Assembly: GCA_024734555.1 (NCBI GenBank)
Contig: JANPWX010000451.1
Location: 714,221-778,220 of the forward strand
DNA from: Trochalopteron elliotii
Lineage: Eukaryota; Chordata; Aves; Passeriformes; Leiothrichidae
Reading direction: 5' to 3'
DNA: 64,000 nucleotides
The number at the start of each line of letters is the position of its first letter. Position 1 is the first letter of the stretch. The notes below the pieces were generated by a model. The model made no database searches. It had not been told where the DNA came from and saw only the letters and a program-made list of their open reading frames with translations. The position numbers and the translations under genes were made by a program. Shown here piece by piece: positions 61,389 through 64,000 of the stretch.

Positions 61389-64000
61389 CTGGGTGAGGGG
61401 AAGAGAGGAGAGCACAGAACAGCTGCTTACAGAGGTGGCAACATGCAATTCAAACAATCATACTGTTTTCAGAGAGAAATAGGCTGCACACTCAATCTTG
61501 GTCACCAAGGATATGCCATCCTGGTGAAAATTCAAAAGCAGCAGAGGAGAATTTGCTCTTTCAAAGAAAACTCCAAAGGCTCACAAATCACTTCTGGTGA
61601 AGGCAAAAGAGCTGAAAAGAGGGGGGAAATGAAGGAGCACAGCACGGAGACCAAGCAGGACCAGTGTGGCTAGGGGAAATGCCTCCTTCTCCTCAATGTC
61701 ACCCAGTGATGGAGAATTTCCCTCACGAGGACCTGGCAAACACTGAACTGAATGTTAGAGCTTTTCTGGCAGAGGTGCTGCAATGCTGTTTAGGCACCTG
61801 TTGGGTATGAAAGCTGCACTTTATTTTCAGTACACAAGCACCAAACAGGGGAGAGGCCAGTGCTGCTCCAGACATGCCCAGTCCATTCCCATCCTCCTTG
61901 AAAAAACTTCACCATGGGAAGAGAAGCACTAAATATCCTCCTTGGTGCTGCTTGGGCCTAATGACCCCTGGGACAAAATGCTCTTCCTCCATGGTGCTGG
62001 TTCAGCTCAGGGTCCCCAAGGCTCTTTGGATGCTTCTGCCCTTGTCTTTAATGCCACTCCAGGAAGCAGAGCACACATAACCCAAACACGTTGCACACAG
62101 AGACACCAAGAGCATCTCCTAGTGCAGTGATGGATACTGGCCACGACACTCAATTCCTCTCCCACACAGTCACCAGACCCCAGGTTCTTGAAGAAAAGGA
62201 GAAAATCAGTGAGAGTGCAGTTTAAAAGGGCATTTAAAGAACATTTTGTTTCAGTCCCTCACTCCCCTGCGTCCCACCATCCCACTCTGGAGAAAAGGGA
62301 CCACAGTTTTTGCCTGTAGTGCTGTGGCTTAAATTCAGCCCTGAACTGAACTAGAGAGAAAATATGAAGAAAAATTTATGAGCTACTTAAGTCCTTGAAC
62401 TGCTCTATAACTTTTTATATGCCATGATTACATTAGGTGCTCTGCTCTGGCAGCTTAGTTCAGCACACGGCTTCATGAGAACCTGTCTAATGAGGAAATT
62501 GGAAAAAATTATCTAGGACAGAACTTCGTTATTCTGAAAAAAGCCCCAGCCTTAAGTGTTAAGACAGAACAGATGAATAGCATACTGAGGTTTTATTGCA
62601 TTTAATTGCACGATTTATTAAACACTGACAATTTCTCTTGAATAACCCCTTTCACTGACTTTATTACTTTCACAGGGTAGTACATGATGTAAAGAAGCAG
62701 CCCTTGGGGGAGAGGTTTGAATTGCTCCAATTATATTTCATATTAGTGGTCAGCAGCCTGATGCAGTGTGAGCTGCCCAGACAGGCTAATCTAGCGGCGA
62801 GCCACGGGAATGGGAGCTTCCAGAGGCACACGGAGGATGAATCAGATTTTGGGGGAAAAAAAATTTAGAAAAAAAAATCCCACATGCACCCAATCCCTCC
62901 AGCCATGCCAGACAGGAAATAAAGCAGTGAGGTGCCCTAATGCAATTGCAGGGAGCTGCTGCACGTGCTGCAGTGGTGGTTGAAGAGTTCAGCACTGTTT
63001 ACCTCCCTTTGCTGATTTTCTTTATTGGAGAATGCAGTTCCTCATCAGCAGCCTCAGAGACAAAGAAGAGAGAAAGGAAAAAATAACCTGCTTGTCTCAG
63101 TGTGCCCCAGGTGAGGCAGACACGGGGTTTTTGGTCAGGCCTCTCCCTGACCCTGGCCGTGACAGAAATGGGCTGTGACAGTCACGAGCTTGGCACTGAG
63201 TTTAACTAAAGCGGGATGGATACGAGCTTTCTTTTCCCACCCTTAAATTGTTATTCTTCTTACCTTGAAACAACTGATTTGCCTAATTAAGAGGGAGATT
63301 GTCTGTGTTCAATGCACTCTCAGTGCCCCTCACTAGGATATGGTTCTCCCCAGAGTGCAGCCCAATGGAATGATCATGGGAAGGAGGGACAAGTATGGCC
63401 CTCAGCCAAATGCAGAGAACTGCTGGGGTGGATGGGGTTAAACTGCACCCCATGGCCCCCTCCTGCACACCCACACCCAGCTGGGCAGTCCATCCCTCCC
63501 CAAAAAGCTCCTGCAAATGCTGTTTCCTTGCACAGGGCTTAGCCAGACCCTCCAAGGTGCAGTGAGTCCTCCGGGTCTCTGCAGGGATGATTCCCCATCA
63601 GAGCTGGGTCTGTTTCAAACCATAAACCCATGTAAGCAGCTCTCCTGTTCCATCCATGCACCCTCAGCTGGCCCAGGGAGATGCTCAGGCTAAACACAGT
63701 GCTGGGCAGGTCACAGGCAGGACACACGTGGAGTCCCAGTGTCCCAGGAGCCCCGGGAGGGCTCAGGTCCCCTGAAAATCAGAGCAGCTAAGAAGCAGGG
63801 AGAATATACTCATAAATTTAAAAGCCTGCCAAAAGCTCACAATGTGTATTACAGCTACATCTGGCCAAATAATTGACTGTGAATAATACTACATTTGGCA
63901 AAAACCCATGCAGGATGAGAGAGAAAGAGAGAAAAAAAGGAAACAAACTTCCACCGGCCGGAAAGCTGTGAGCATTAAGGAGTCAGGGGACAGAAACATT
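61389..64000 (-). other. FYB2: FYB2 intron 1 / upstream DNA
   Basis: No coding exon was recognised. FYB2 exon 2 begins mid-protein (EGVTDF), so an exon with the start codon must lie upstream, here or beyond the window. Good donor-like sites occur at 63,254 ('ttcaag|gtaaga' on the minus strand) and 63,002 ('gggag|gtaaac'), but neither is preceded by an in-frame ATG in the required phase, so they could only be untranslated exons. No repeat family was recognised. Confidence 0.5.

Noticed and set aside
61389..61457. In-frame ATG upstream of FYB2 exon 2 (MFELHVATS...)
   Set aside because: The sequence between it and EGVTDF is a polypyrimidine tract with an AG acceptor; the start is more likely in a separate upstream exon.

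Overview
The window is nuclear DNA from a bird. The evidence is the set of CR1 LINE 3' fragments (retaining the avian tail around 'TTCCAACCCAAACCATTCTGTGATTC'), short introns, very GC-rich vertebrate-type coding exons, and two vertebrate genes whose adjacency matches the PRKAA2-FYB2 neighbourhood known from human 1p32. I cannot name the species.

Layout. 1-14,640: intergenic DNA upstream of PRKAA2, no gene recognised, with a few old CR1 fragments. 14,640-16,040: a minisatellite whose best-preserved part is about 13 units of 62-66 bp. 16,100-16,497: an assembly gap inside a CpG-rich promoter segment; PRKAA2 exon 1 (start codon and residues 1-31) is almost certainly inside it. 21,816-34,281 (+): PRKAA2 coding exons 2-9, all with canonical splice sites and matching phases, giving residues 32-552 of AMP-activated protein kinase alpha-2. 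34,282 to roughly 39.8-41.8 kb: a long 3' UTR free of recognisable interspersed repeats. 42,200-61,388 (-): FYB2 (formerly C1orf168), convergent with PRKAA2. I traced it as 18 well-supported or likely coding exons, a likely terminal exon and candidate micro-exons, running from the N-terminal 'DFKALRAKFQ' block through a proline-rich motif and tyrosine motifs to the C-terminal helically extended SH3 domain. 61,389-64,000: probably FYB2 intron 1 or upstream DNA; its first coding exon was not found.

The genes are not an operon. PRKAA2 encodes the catalytic subunit of the cellular energy sensor; FYB2 encodes an ADAP/FYB1-like adaptor of immune-receptor signalling. Their tail-to-tail adjacency mirrors the PRKAA1/FYB1 region and is a trace of the ancient vertebrate genome duplications.

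The most notable points are the promoter-flanking minisatellite with repeated CAGGTG E-boxes and GGGGAGGG tracts; a second minisatellite ending 28 bp before PRKAA2 exon 6 and carrying branch-point-like CTGAC motifs; the transposon-hemmed exon 7 (solo LTR 130 bp upstream, CR1 starting about 8 bp after the splice donor, second LTR beyond); and several phase-compatible FYB2 micro-exons of 11-16 nt. I found no mobile defence system, CRISPR array, or other prokaryote-type accessory system.
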